Shown here in pieces: positions 1-6,669 of a stretch of 58,617 nucleotides of DNA. The stretch lies in NCBI GenBank assembly GCA_018064855.1, contig JAGHUM010000074.1, forward strand, positions 1 through 58,617, read 5' to 3'. Positions within the stretch are counted from its first letter, which is position 1, and each line of letters starts with the position of its first letter. The notes under the pieces are model-generated. The model was not told the DNA's origin and did no database searches. It saw nothing but the letters and a program-made list of their open reading frames with translations. A program made the translations under genes and the position numbers. This stretch comes from Candidatus Physcocola equi (GTDB lineage: Bacteria; Bacteroidota; Bacteroidia; Bacteroidales; Paludibacteraceae).

Positions 1-8
1 TGCACATA

Positions 9-129
9 ATTAGTAAAAATTCGGAATGCCACAGGCATTCTTAGTATAAATCTGTAACACCCCAGTAAATTTGTATAATTCGTAAAAATTCGTTGGCAAA
101 AGAAAAGTGCCAACTTGTATATAGACACC
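9..129 (+). repeat. Dispersed palindromic intergenic element, copy A
   Basis: About 120 bp that recurs at 2750-2872 and 36311-36427. Shared landmarks in order are: a short hairpin AATGCC-ACA-GGCATT, the phrase TTAGTATAAATCTG, then AAAATTCGTTGGCA, a second hairpin GTTGGCA...TGCCAAC, and the closing TTGTATATAGACACC. The hairpin arms persist in the copies even where loop bases differ. It sits just after the 3' end of the DUF1294 gene. The left boundary may lie outside the window. No coding capacity is seen; it could be a REP/MITE-like element or a structured RNA. Confidence 0.7.
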
Positions 130-135
130 TTGATT

Positions 136-402
136 TTATTTGAAGGAATGCCAGCACAGGAAAATGATCCATGCAATTAGGAACAAGGGCACGAAAATGA
201 TGAATTTTTTGTGTTGGGTTTTGTGCCTGAATGTCTTCATCCCCAACCAGGCTCCAAGAGCGCCTCCAAATGCTGCCACAGCGAGCAGATTAGCCTCTGG
301 AATCCTCCATTTGCTTTTCTTTGCCTTCCATTTGTCAATGCCATACATTGCAAATGCTACGATGTTTATGCCAATCAGCGCGTATATGGCTATGTTGTTC
401 AT
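136..402 (-). CDS. DUF1294 family small membrane protein
   Basis: An 88-residue protein with two hydrophobic segments, one at the N-terminus (about residues 4-22) and one at the C-terminus (about 68-85). Between them is the family signature: YGIDKWKAKKSKWRIPE near residues 20-37, a glycine-rich GGALGAWLGM stretch, then FRHKTQHKKF. This matches the DUF1294 family, whose members are inner-membrane proteins of unknown function, sometimes fused to cold-shock domains; here the domain stands alone at full length. The start MNNIAIYALIG fits the family. Upstream on the same strand is an Rpn-type gene stub, so no intact operon partner is visible. Function is not known. Confidence 0.85.
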   Translation of the reverse strand: MNNIAIYALIGINIVAFAMYGIDKWKAKKSKWRIPEANLLAVAAFGGALGAWLGMKTFRHKTQHKKFIIFVPLFLIAWIIFLCWHSFK

Positions 403-417
403 GTGTTGGTGGATGAA

Positions 418-657
418 TTATAGAAGCTGCCTAAAATACGTTTGAAACCGATGGCGGTCAGTGGGTTGATGAATTTTGCCATAATCTTCTCTTTTCTGCA
501 AAAATAATGTTTTTTGTCGATAGCCAACATCATTTTTGGAATAATATACAGGTTGCCACTTCCAATGTTCTTTGGCTAACGAAATTTTACCAATCTGTGT
601 TGTAGAATCATCTGTTTCTTCATCCCGAATTAACGCATGTTTAGCATCAATTAACGT
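418..657 (-). other. Open frame without a start codon, possible gene remnant
   Basis: On the minus strand a stop at 658-660 is followed by about 79 open codons ending at 418-420. The peptide (ALIRDEETDDSTTQIGKISLAKEHWKWQPVYYS in its first half) looks protein-like. It has no ATG, and its second half overlaps the Rpn stub in another frame. I do not recognise it. It may be the tail of a lost gene. The rest of the 403-842 gap is AT-rich with no gene that I can see. Confidence 0.25.
423..482 (-). pseudogene. N-terminal stub of an Rpn/PD-(D/E)XK nuclease-transposase gene
   Basis: Reading the minus strand from an ATG at 482-480 gives MAKFINPLTAIGFKRILGSF, then homology stops. This matches the conserved N-terminus of Rpn-family proteins, for example MNTPRYINPLTDFGFKKIFG of the intact gene at 5399-6232. 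Only about 20 codons remain and the nuclease core is gone. It appears to be the residue of a deletion that joined the stub to the region upstream of the DUF1294 gene. Confidence 0.65.
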
Positions 658-800
658 TCAGACCAAGCATATTCTTTTGCTTTTTTATGTTCTTCAACAC
701 AACCCCCAAAAAGGACCAAAATGGACCATGTAAAATATTGTGATTATGATTATTATTGTATCGCAATAAATGAATTTTACGTTGCAATCAATTACAAATT

Positions 801-830
801 AGGTCCAAAGAATAAATTGGCATTATTCTT
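801..830 (+). promoter_or_regulatory. Duplicated 5' leader of the two lectin-fold genes
   Basis: AGGTCCAAAGAATAAATTG followed by gCATTA at 801-825 recurs at 2883-2907 as AGGTCCAAAGAATAAATTG followed by aCATTA. In both places it lies about 20-40 bp before the ATG of the paralogous genes 843-1997 and 2928-4427, so the leader was duplicated with the N-terminal coding region. Whether it is promoter or untranslated leader is not shown by the sequence. Confidence 0.5.
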
Positions 831-842
831 AAAAAGTAGGTT

Positions 843-1997
843 ATGAAAATGACAAGTTCATCTTACGAAGATTTTTTACAGAAATTTGTTGATTTCGCTG
901 ATTTCAAACAGTTGAAGGCAAAGAAACCACACAACAACTATGTTGATATTGCAGACGAAAGAATGAAATCTGCTAAATGTGGTATCAATGCCAAAGTGAC
1001 AAAAGAGGATGTGCTTGTTAACTTGATTTTCGATAAAGTGGATGGTCTGGCTCTCTATAACAAATTCGAGTCTGAGTCAAAGGCTGATATGGAGAACAAT
1101 ATGTCCGGTTTCGGTGAAGTGATTTGGGTAAGCAAAGAAGGCAATCATCCATACATCCAAGTAAGAAAGCCTGTCAGTGATTTTGCTGAAGAGACTGATG
1201 CTTATTCCTGGTACAAGGAGGTAGTCCTTATACTTTATGAGGTGTTCTGCAATCAGGGAAAAATGCAAGAGTGTGTGGTTGACGAAAATAAAGGTGGCTT
1301 CTTTAGTAAAGTCAAGAGTTTTTTCGGATTTGGGGAAACAGCAGAAGAAACAAAACCTGCCGCAAAGATCGAGTTGGATGGCGTGACTGTCAGTGGAAAG
1401 AAAGGTATCCACACCTATGTTGACCTTGGATTGCCAAGTGGCACCAAGTGGGCGACCTGCAACGTGGGTGCCACCAGACCGACTGAATATGGTGACTACT
1501 TCGCCTGGGGCGAGGCCAAGACGAAGAAGGACTACGATTGGAACACTTACAAATGGTGCAAAGGCAGTTATAACGGCTTGACCAAATACAACATCTCTAG
1601 CGACTACGGCACCGTGGACAACAAAACAGTGTTGGATGTGGAGGACGATGCCGCAACTGCCAACATGGGAGAGGAGTGGCGAATACCAACACTTGATGAA
1701 TACAATGAGTTGATAAAAGGTTGCGAGTGGAAGTGGGTTGAAAACTTCAACGGCAGTGGAGTAAATGGCATGTTGTGCACCTCTAAAAAGAACTATGCAA
1801 CCATATTCTTTCCCGCCGCTGGCCACCGTAACGATACGGACCTCAGCAACGCCGGCTGTCGCGGTGATTACTGGTTGTCTTCGCTTTATGGAATCCTCCC
1901 GAACAACTCGTATGCCCTCACCTTCAACGATGGCTACATCGCTTGGGACCAAAACGACCGCTACCTCGGACACTGTGTTCGTGCGGTTTTGAGATGA
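843..1997 (+). CDS. Two-domain protein with C-terminal FISUMP/C-type-lectin-like domain (possible DGR variable protein)
   Basis: 384 residues. Residues 1-145 are shared with the protein at 2928-4427 (MKMTSS-YE-FLQKFVDFADFKQL, then FESESKAD-EN-MSGFGEVIWVSK, then WYKEVVL-LYE-F) and resemble DUF4268-type domains. A short linker with GGFFSKVKSFFGFG follows. Residues about 188-384 form a FISUMP domain: TYVDLGLPSGTKWAT, EYGDYFAWGE, EWRIPTLDEYNEL, then FFPAAGHRN, GDYWLSS, ALTFNDGYIAW and HCVRAVLR at the very end. In Bacteroidetes this fold is used as a ligand-binding variable protein by DGRs, with variation in the last 40-60 residues. The N-terminal half is AT-rich and the C-terminal half clearly richer in GC, with a switch near 1380, which suggests domain exchange. 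There is no signal peptide. Ligand unknown; the DGR role is inference. Confidence 0.75.
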   Translation: MKMTSSSYEDFLQKFVDFADFKQLKAKKPHNNYVDIADERMKSAKCGINAKVTKEDVLVNLIFDKVDGLALYNKFESESKADMENNMSGFGEVIWVSKEGNHPYIQVRKPVSDFAEETDAYSWYKEVVLILYEVFCNQGKMQECVVDENKGGFFSKVKSFFGFGETAEETKPAAKIELDGVTVSGKKGIHTYVDLGLPSGTKWATCNVGATRPTEYGDYFAWGEAKTKKDYDWNTYKWCKGSYNGLTKYNISSDYGTVDNKTVLDVEDDAATANMGEEWRIPTLDEYNELIKGCEWKWVENFNGSGVNGMLCTSKKNYATIFFPAAGHRNDTDLSNAGCRGDYWLSSLYGILPNNSYALTFNDGYIAWDQNDRYLGHCVRAVLR

Positions 1998-2139
1998 AAA
2001 CGGTTCAAACCGAATATATTGATATTGCTGACAAAAATGACATATAAAAACAAAAGTTGCAGTTTGAAAAAATTAAATAAGCTTCTTAGAATAACAAATA
2101 TAGAGAATAACAAAAACGGAGGTGAAATAATATTGAATT

Positions 2140-2691
2140 ATGTCAAACAAATTTGATTGGTATCGTCTTGAAATTTGGAAGAATTTTGATGATAGATATA
2201 CGGAAATAGTAAGAGTTTATGACTTTTGCAAAGGCGGACTTGGAGAGGATGTTAACAAAGACACTTTTGCATATCATACGAAGATGTTGTTTGAAAACAG
2301 AAGAGTGTTTTGCTCTGAAGAAGCGATGAAATTGATTGAACAGTCTGATGTTTATGATCCTGACGAAATTGATTTGTTGCGAAAGGGCGAAGTCCAAGAA
2401 AAATACTTGCAAGCTAAAACTCATAATTTCAAAAGGAAAACAAATTTCAATGTTTCTTTTGTCTGGGAGCATGTGGTTCCAGCAAGTGTTATTATTGAAT
2501 TGTTTTGTAAAGATCAGAGCAAGAAAAATTATTTGAATTTAATTGAACTGGGTGCTGTGTGCATTGTTACGCAAGATGAAGACAAGAGGTTGACTAATAA
2601 TCATTTGCGTGACAAGATGCCAGATGGATGGAAGTTGGGAGATGATATTTGGGCGAGATATGACAAAGCTGGAATAAAGGTCGTCAAATAA
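2140..2691 (+). CDS. Small protein with HNH-nuclease-like motif (tentative)
   Basis: 183 residues, AT-rich, lying between the two lectin-fold paralogs on the same strand. The C-terminal half contains FVWEHVVPASVI, then NYLNLIELGAVCIVTQDEDKRLTNNHLRDKMPDGW and WARYDKAGIKV. The EHVVP motif followed by a later N..L..K(M)P resembles the His-Asn arrangement of some HNH endonucleases, but the order is not a textbook HNH signature. The N-terminal half (residues 1-90) is not recognised. No signal peptide or membrane segment is seen. Position suggests a cargo or accessory gene of the same small island. Function unproven. Confidence 0.55.
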   Translation: MSNKFDWYRLEIWKNFDDRYTEIVRVYDFCKGGLGEDVNKDTFAYHTKMLFENRRVFCSEEAMKLIEQSDVYDPDEIDLLRKGEVQEKYLQAKTHNFKRKTNFNVSFVWEHVVPASVIIELFCKDQSKKNYLNLIELGAVCIVTQDEDKRLTNNHLRDKMPDGWKLGDDIWARYDKAGIKVVK

Positions 2692-2749
2692 TTGCCCAGT
2701 TTTTATTGTTTACTTCGCATACCGAATTCTCACGAATTTTGATTACGTA

Positions 2750-2872
2750 ATTAGCAGTAATTTTAAATGTCAGATGCATTTTTGGTATAAATCTGCAATC
2801 ATCCAATAAATTAGTATTATTCGTGAAAATTCGTTGGCAAAAGCAAATGTGCCAAATTTGTATATAGGCACC
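2750..2872 (+). repeat. Dispersed palindromic intergenic element, copy B
   Basis: The most diverged copy of the element at 9-129. It keeps GGTATAAATCTG, CATCCAATAAATT, AAAATTCGTTGGCA and the hairpin TTGGCA...TGCCAA, and ends TTGTATATAGGCACC. The first hairpin is weakened here (AATGTCAGATGCATT). It lies between the HNH-like gene and the leader of the second lectin-fold gene. Confidence 0.65.
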
Positions 2873-2882
2873 TAATAATATA

Positions 2883-2907
2883 AGGTCCAAAGAATAAATT
2901 GACATTA
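2883..2907 (+). promoter_or_regulatory. Duplicated 5' leader, second copy
   Basis: Nearly identical to 801-825: AGGTCCAAAGAATAAATTG then aCATTA, about 20 bp before the ATG at 2928. No clear TAnnTTTG box was found next to it. Confidence 0.45.
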
Positions 2908-2927
2908 AATCTAAAAGAATATAGGTT

Positions 2928-4427
2928 ATGAAAATGACAAGTTCAACTTACGAAGAGTTTCTACAGAAATTTGTTGATTTTGCAGATTTCAAGCAGTTAG
3001 AGGCTAAGAAACCACACAACAACTATGTTCATGTTACAAACAAAATACTGAAAACTGCTAAATGTTTTATTGAGCCCAAAGCAACTAAAGAGGATTTGTT
3101 TGTTAACTTGCTTTTTGATAAAGTGGATTGTCTGGCTCTCTATAACAAATTCGAGTCTGAGTCAAAAGCTGATGTGGAGAACAGTATGTCCGGTTTCGGT
3201 GAGGTGATTTGGGTAAGCAAAGATGGTAGCCATCCATATATCCAAGTTAGAAAGTCTGTCATTGATTTTGCTGAAGAGACTGAGGCTTTCAACTGGTACA
3301 AAGAAGTAGTCCTTAAACTTTATGAGTTGTTCTGCAACAATATAGGAGAAAAGCAAGAATGTGGGGTTGATGCTACCGCAGAGAAAGCCAAGGCGGAGGC
3401 CAAAAAGACCAAGGAAGAAGCGGAAAAGGAAACCAAACAGGAAAAGGCTGCTGCAAAAACTGCAAAGCCAGAAAAGGAAGCAACAACTGCCAAACCAACC
3501 TCATCCATAAATATTGAAACTCTTATTTCTGCCGCACTTGCCGATGGCGTGGTGACTGACAAGGAACGTGCTATTCTTATAAAGAAAGTAAAAGAGGCCG
3601 GTGAAGACGTTGATGAATTTGAAATGCTGCTCGATGCCCGTATTTATGAGGCACAGCAGAAGGCTGAGAAAACGAAAAAAGAAGACAATCCAAAGGCGGG
3701 AAAGAAACCTAAATCAAACGACCCTTTTGAAGATTTAATGGTGAAAGTGGAGGGCGGTGTGTTCGAGCAGAAAAGTAGTTGTGGCGAATGGGTTCACCCA
3801 GGAGGAGATAAAAGAAAAAAAGAGGTTTTAGTATCTCACAAGTATTCTCGTCAGGTCAAATTGTCCGATTTCCAAATCTGCAAGTATCAAGTAACCCAAA
3901 AACAGTGGAAAGACATTATGGGTGAATTCCCTGTACCACAGAAATGGGAAGGCGATGATCTGCCAGTGCATAATGTTAATTGGGAAGATGCCCAGAAATT
4001 CATTGAAAAGTTGAACCAATTAACCGGTAAGAAGTACCACCTGCCTACTGAGGCGCAGTGGGAATTTGCAGCACGTGGCGGCATTAAAACGCATGGCTAC
4101 AAGTATGCGGGGAGCGACAATCTCGACGAAGTTGCGTATCATGAGCAAAACAGTTGGGGTCGCATACAGCCTGTAGGACAAAAAAAAGCAAATGAATTAG
4201 GACTTTATGATATGAGTGGCAATGTGGATGAGTGGTGTTTCGATTGGTACTATTTGATTTTTGGTAACACGAACATTCAAGACCCTACTGGTCCAACATC
4301 TGGCTCAGAATGCGTTTTCCGTGGGGGTAGTTGGAGTACCAGCTCTTATATCTTCGATGTTTCGCGGCGCTGGGGCGCTACCCCTTCTTTCCGCAACAAC
4401 GACAGGGGCTTCCGCTTAGCGCTTTAG
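2928..4427 (+). CDS. TerB plus formylglycine-generating-enzyme-fold protein, likely DGR variable protein
   Basis: 499 residues. Domains in order: N-terminal domain shared with the 843-1997 protein (1-145); a Lys/Glu/Ala-rich coiled linker (150-190); a TerB-like helical segment (193-245, LISAALADGVVTDKERAILIKK...DARIYEAQQ); an FGE-sulfatase/C-type-lectin domain (268-499) with ICKYQVTQKQWKDIMG, LPVHNVNWEDAQKFI, YHLPTEAQWEFAARGG, GLYDMSGNVDEWCFDWY, then FRGGSW and DRGFRLAL at the terminus. The catalytic cysteines of true FGE are not evident, so it is more likely a binding fold. Residues 467-499 correspond to the variable region of FGE-type DGR proteins. In the stretch from Ser470 to Val478 every codon ends in C or T, as expected from AAY template codons. 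A hairpin and a DGR-accessory-like gene follow directly. No signal peptide. Confidence 0.8.
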   Translation: MKMTSSTYEEFLQKFVDFADFKQLEAKKPHNNYVHVTNKILKTAKCFIEPKATKEDLFVNLLFDKVDCLALYNKFESESKADVENSMSGFGEVIWVSKDGSHPYIQVRKSVIDFAEETEAFNWYKEVVLKLYELFCNNIGEKQECGVDATAEKAKAEAKKTKEEAEKETKQEKAAAKTAKPEKEATTAKPTSSINIETLISAALADGVVTDKERAILIKKVKEAGEDVDEFEMLLDARIYEAQQKAEKTKKEDNPKAGKKPKSNDPFEDLMVKVEGGVFEQKSSCGEWVHPGGDKRKKEVLVSHKYSRQVKLSDFQICKYQVTQKQWKDIMGEFPVPQKWEGDDLPVHNVNWEDAQKFIEKLNQLTGKKYHLPTEAQWEFAARGGIKTHGYKYAGSDNLDEVAYHEQNSWGRIQPVGQKKANELGLYDMSGNVDEWCFDWYYLIFGNTNIQDPTGPTSGSECVFRGGSWSTSSYIFDVSRRWGATPSFRNNDRGFRLAL

Positions 4428-4465
4428 TTCACAAAAAAGTTAAGCTAAACAAACAAAAAACGGTA

Positions 4466-4511
4466 GTGAAGTAAGCGAGGGGGCAATTAAAAAGCCCCTC
4501 GCAAACTTCAC
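4466..4511. other. Strong two-segment hairpin 39 bp after the putative variable region
   Basis: Arms are GTGAAGT (4466-4472), AA, GCGAGGGG (4475-4482), a 12-nt loop, CCCCTCGC (4495-4502), AA, ACTTCAC (4505-4511). This gives 15 perfect pairs around a symmetric AA/AA internal loop. Known DGRs carry a GC-rich hairpin or cruciform shortly downstream of the variable region that helps target recognition, and the placement here fits. A T6 run at 4518-4523 lies seven bases after the stem, so a transcription terminator is the alternative reading. Confidence 0.7.
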
Positions 4512-4544
4512 CAACTGTTTTTTGTGTTCAAACAGGTAAAAGAA

Positions 4545-4877
4545 ATGCAAATCAAAACCTTTGTGGTGCCTGCGCTTTCGCCCGAAAGCGCCACCGATGA
4601 ACTGAATGCCTTCCTTCGAGGCCACAAGGTAGTCACCATCGACCGACATTTCGTAATGGAACAGGCTAACTCTTTTTGGTCGTTTTGTGTGACTTATCTC
4701 GATGCTGACGCCCACTACCACGAACTTCTTTATCAACAAAAAAAGAAAGTTGACTACGCAGTTACTTATGATATGTTTTTACAAAAGCGGGGTCATGTAA
4801 ATTGGGATAAATTGGTAACCATTCTCTTCCTTGTAGTCCATGCAATGAATTACATAGGGAATGTGAATTTGATTTGA
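4545..4877 (+). CDS. Truncated DGR accessory-type protein (N-terminus of HRDC-domain family)
   Basis: About 110 residues from the ATG at 4545 (MQIKTFVVPAL). I prefer this over the in-frame GTG at 4524 because the family starts this way. Residues 1-65 carry the recognisable block DELNAFLRGHKV...HFV...FWSFCVTYLD...KKKVDY. Proteins with this N-terminus normally continue into an HRDC domain and are found as accessory genes beside DGR reverse transcriptases in Bacteroidetes. Here homology ends after KVDY (about 4757) and is replaced by an unrelated 38-residue tail with no HRDC motif. It is probably non-functional. It directly follows the lectin-fold gene and its hairpin. The family assignment is from memory of the motif; the truncation is seen by comparison with that memory. 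Confidence 0.6.
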   Translation: MQIKTFVVPALSPESATDELNAFLRGHKVVTIDRHFVMEQANSFWSFCVTYLDADAHYHELLYQQKKKVDYAVTYDMFLQKRGHVNWDKLVTILFLVVHAMNYIGNVNLI

Positions 4878-4896
4878 AAATTTCTTTCTGAACTTC

Positions 4897-5190
4897 TCAA
4901 TGGAAGTTAAAGTATAATTTTTGATACAATTCCTCACCTTGTATTAGTTTTTCATCAAAAGCATGGGCGATAAGCAATCCAGTGTCGCTCATATAGCACT
5001 TGAAGGTCAATTCATCCCGTTTCAACTTCAGTCCGACCTGTGGTTCGGTTACATTATTACAGGTGTTTACAAACTGGGCATCTTTTAGCCAAAGAAAAAG
5101 AAGATTCATAACTTCTATACCGGGCCCCCCGCTCTATATCGGCCAATTTAAATTTTTTTTCGTGTTTCTGCAACTCGCCTGGAACTTTTG
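4897..5190 (-). pseudogene. Frameshifted fragment of a DUF4143-type AAA ATPase
   Basis: Two minus-strand frames give adjoining pieces of one protein: PGELQKHEKKFKLADIERGARYRSYESSF, then in the next frame LWLKDAQFVNTCNNV, TFKCYMSDTGLLIAHAFDE. They align with the middle of the intact ATPase at 16871-18208 (KKFQISKVASGARFKDYRGCIEWLADSGIVN...KLYYGDSGLL). The frame changes in the pyrimidine-rich run near 5085-5100, consistent with a one-base indel. The P-loop half and the C-terminal end are missing. Confidence 0.75.
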
Positions 5191-5262
5191 CACCAAACGG
5201 AGGTTTTGTGGCTGGAATATTATGCATCAATGAATCTACAAAAAGAAGGCTGACGTAAAGAG

Positions 5263-5382
5263 TTTGTCTTGCTTTTTCGGCCACTTTGCCAATGTTTCTC
5301 ATCACGTGCTGCCATCCCTCCTCGCCTTCGTGGGGCAAGGGTAATACGGACAACTTTTATTTGCAAAGCTTTTATCTCTAAT
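5263..5382 (-). pseudogene. Deleted copy of the Cys-rich small-domain gene
   Basis: A partial duplicate of the intact gene at 6344-6649. The start codon is ATT instead of ATG (5382-5380), followed by NKSCPYYPC and then directly by the 3' part encoding LPHEGEEGWQHVMRNIGKVAEKARQ in a shifted frame. Compared with the intact gene, 133 bp are missing exactly between two GGCAAGG direct repeats (6468-6474 and 6601-6607 in the intact copy, one copy left at 5334-5340). Start loss plus frameshift make it non-coding. Confidence 0.85.
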
Positions 5383-5398
5383 GACCTTTTTGTTTGTG

Positions 5399-6232
5399 TT
5401 AGATTAAGGATTCAACCTGTTCTTTTGTAAGTCCCGTATAACGAATGATTTTATCAATTGCCTCACCATCTTGAAGCATAATACGTGCCATTTCAAAAGC
5501 TTTCTCTTCTCGTCCTTCTTTTCTTTCGTTCTTCATTGCGGAGAGATTAGTGCGATAGGCGTCAAGACTGATGTTATACAATGTAATTTCTTCTGCACTC
5601 ATATTGATAAGCTGTGAAATGTTTCCCACCTTGCCGAATATTGGACGTTCCTTTTGGAATGGCATTTCAGAGGTCATTGTTTCCATATTTGCCAAATTAA
5701 ACATCCAATAATCAATATAGTTTTTGCAGTCTGCTACATCTTTTTTGCGATAGTTGGTAAGCTCAAGTGTGAATGCTTTTACGTTTTCGTTAAAAATCTC
5801 ACCTGTTTCATTAACATTCAATTGAATAGTGCGAATTGACTGAGGTTTGAAACCTTGGAGATTGAAGTTTAAGAAGAATATCCCATAAACAGGAGTGAGT
5901 TTGTAATCCCACTCCACATTTCCCGTTTCAACCTGTGATGATATGCAGCGAGATAGATAGTAGAGTATGCGGTCGGAGAAGTTGAGTTGTGCCTTGTTCT
6001 GCATTTCAACAATAACCTGGGTATTGTCCTCGCACTTGCAACGCAAATCGTAAATAACTCCACGTTCGTACTTGGTTTGCCCCAATTCGTCTTTATCAAT
6101 AAAGGTGACGTGAGCGATGGGAGATTTAGGTTCAAGCAAGTCGTTAAGGAATGCAATCATCACATCCTCATTTCCGAATATCTTCTTGAAACCGAAATCG
6201 GTAAGTGGATTTATGTATCTTGGTGTGTTCAT
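5399..6232 (-). CDS. Rpn family recombination-promoting nuclease / putative PD-(D/E)XK transposase
   Basis: 277 residues starting MNTPRYINPLTDFGFKKIFG, the standard N-terminus of the family. The nuclease core reads VIYDLRCKCEDNTQVIVEMQNK, with the acidic residue D62 and the E76-x-Q78 pair of the PD-(D/E)XK active site. The C-terminus (SLDAYRTNLSAMKNERKEGREEKAFEMARIML...GLTKEQVESLI) is the usual charged helix followed by a small helical repeat. Rpn proteins are DNA endonucleases that raise recombination in E. coli and are often annotated as transposases, although they lack terminal inverted repeats. It is flanked by an intact and a deleted copy of the Cys-rich gene in the same orientation, so it may have been caught in a local duplication. 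Length and motifs suggest an intact gene. Confidence 0.9.
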   Translation of the reverse strand: MNTPRYINPLTDFGFKKIFGNEDVMIAFLNDLLEPKSPIAHVTFIDKDELGQTKYERGVIYDLRCKCEDNTQVIVEMQNKAQLNFSDRILYYLSRCISSQVETGNVEWDYKLTPVYGIFFLNFNLQGFKPQSIRTIQLNVNETGEIFNENVKAFTLELTNYRKKDVADCKNYIDYWMFNLANMETMTSEMPFQKERPIFGKVGNISQLINMSAEEITLYNISLDAYRTNLSAMKNERKEGREEKAFEMARIMLQDGEAIDKIIRYTGLTKEQVESLI

Positions 6233-6343
6233 AAATGCTCATTTATAGGAAAAAAGGTTATTCATAGATTACTTTTATAGACACATTTCTCAAAGAGTCA
6301 ATCTTTTATACAAAGATATAAATAAAAAATAATATTTACTCTA

Positions 6344-6649
6344 TCATACCATCCTGTCATTAGCGTTTCGATATGGCTTTATATCCTCTGGCTGTTTTTG
6401 TCTTGCTTTTTCGGCCACTTTGCCAATGTTTCTCATCACGTGCTGCCATCCCTCCTCGCCTTCGTGGGGCAAGGTGCAAGGCGAACAATCTTTTATGCCT
6501 GAAGACGTGTAGGTGAAATCGCCGCCACATTCCTCGCCTAAGGTGTAGAGGGGACAAAAACAAAACATACAGTTGTATTTCTGCCCCTCTGTCTCCACAT
6601 GGCAAGGGTAATACGGACAACTTTTATTGGTGAAGCATTTCTCGCTCAT
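6344..6649 (-). CDS. Cysteine-rich small domain protein
   Basis: 101 residues with many cysteines: MSEKCFTNKSCPYYPCHVETEGQ, then NCMFCFCPLYTLGEECGGDFTYTSSGIKDCSPCTLPHEGEEGW. The CPYYPCH, FNC-FC-CPLY and GIKDCS-C blocks match the cysteine-rich small domain family (probable metal binding; members are seen near cobalamin genes in other bacteria). The charged tail HVMRNIGKVAEKARQ is shared with the deleted copy at 5263-5382. It lies 20 bp after the TonB-dependent receptor gene on the same strand and could be co-transcribed. The exact function is unknown. Confidence 0.85.
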   Translation of the reverse strand: MSEKCFTNKSCPYYPCHVETEGQKYNCMFCFCPLYTLGEECGGDFTYTSSGIKDCSPCTLPHEGEEGWQHVMRNIGKVAEKARQKQPEDIKPYRNANDRMV

Positions 6650-6669
6650 GACCTTGTTTTTGCGTGGAA

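Noticed and set aside
1077-1973. A 298-codon open frame on the minus strand opposite the FISUMP gene
   Set aside because: It lies entirely inside 843-1997, has no recognisable domain, and the plus-strand protein has clear family motifs. It is an antisense shadow.
4878-5400. Search for a reverse transcriptase remnant or template repeat after the truncated accessory gene
   Set aside because: The peptides here match DUF4143 and the Cys-rich gene, not an RT, and no sequence resembles the 3' end of 2928-4427.
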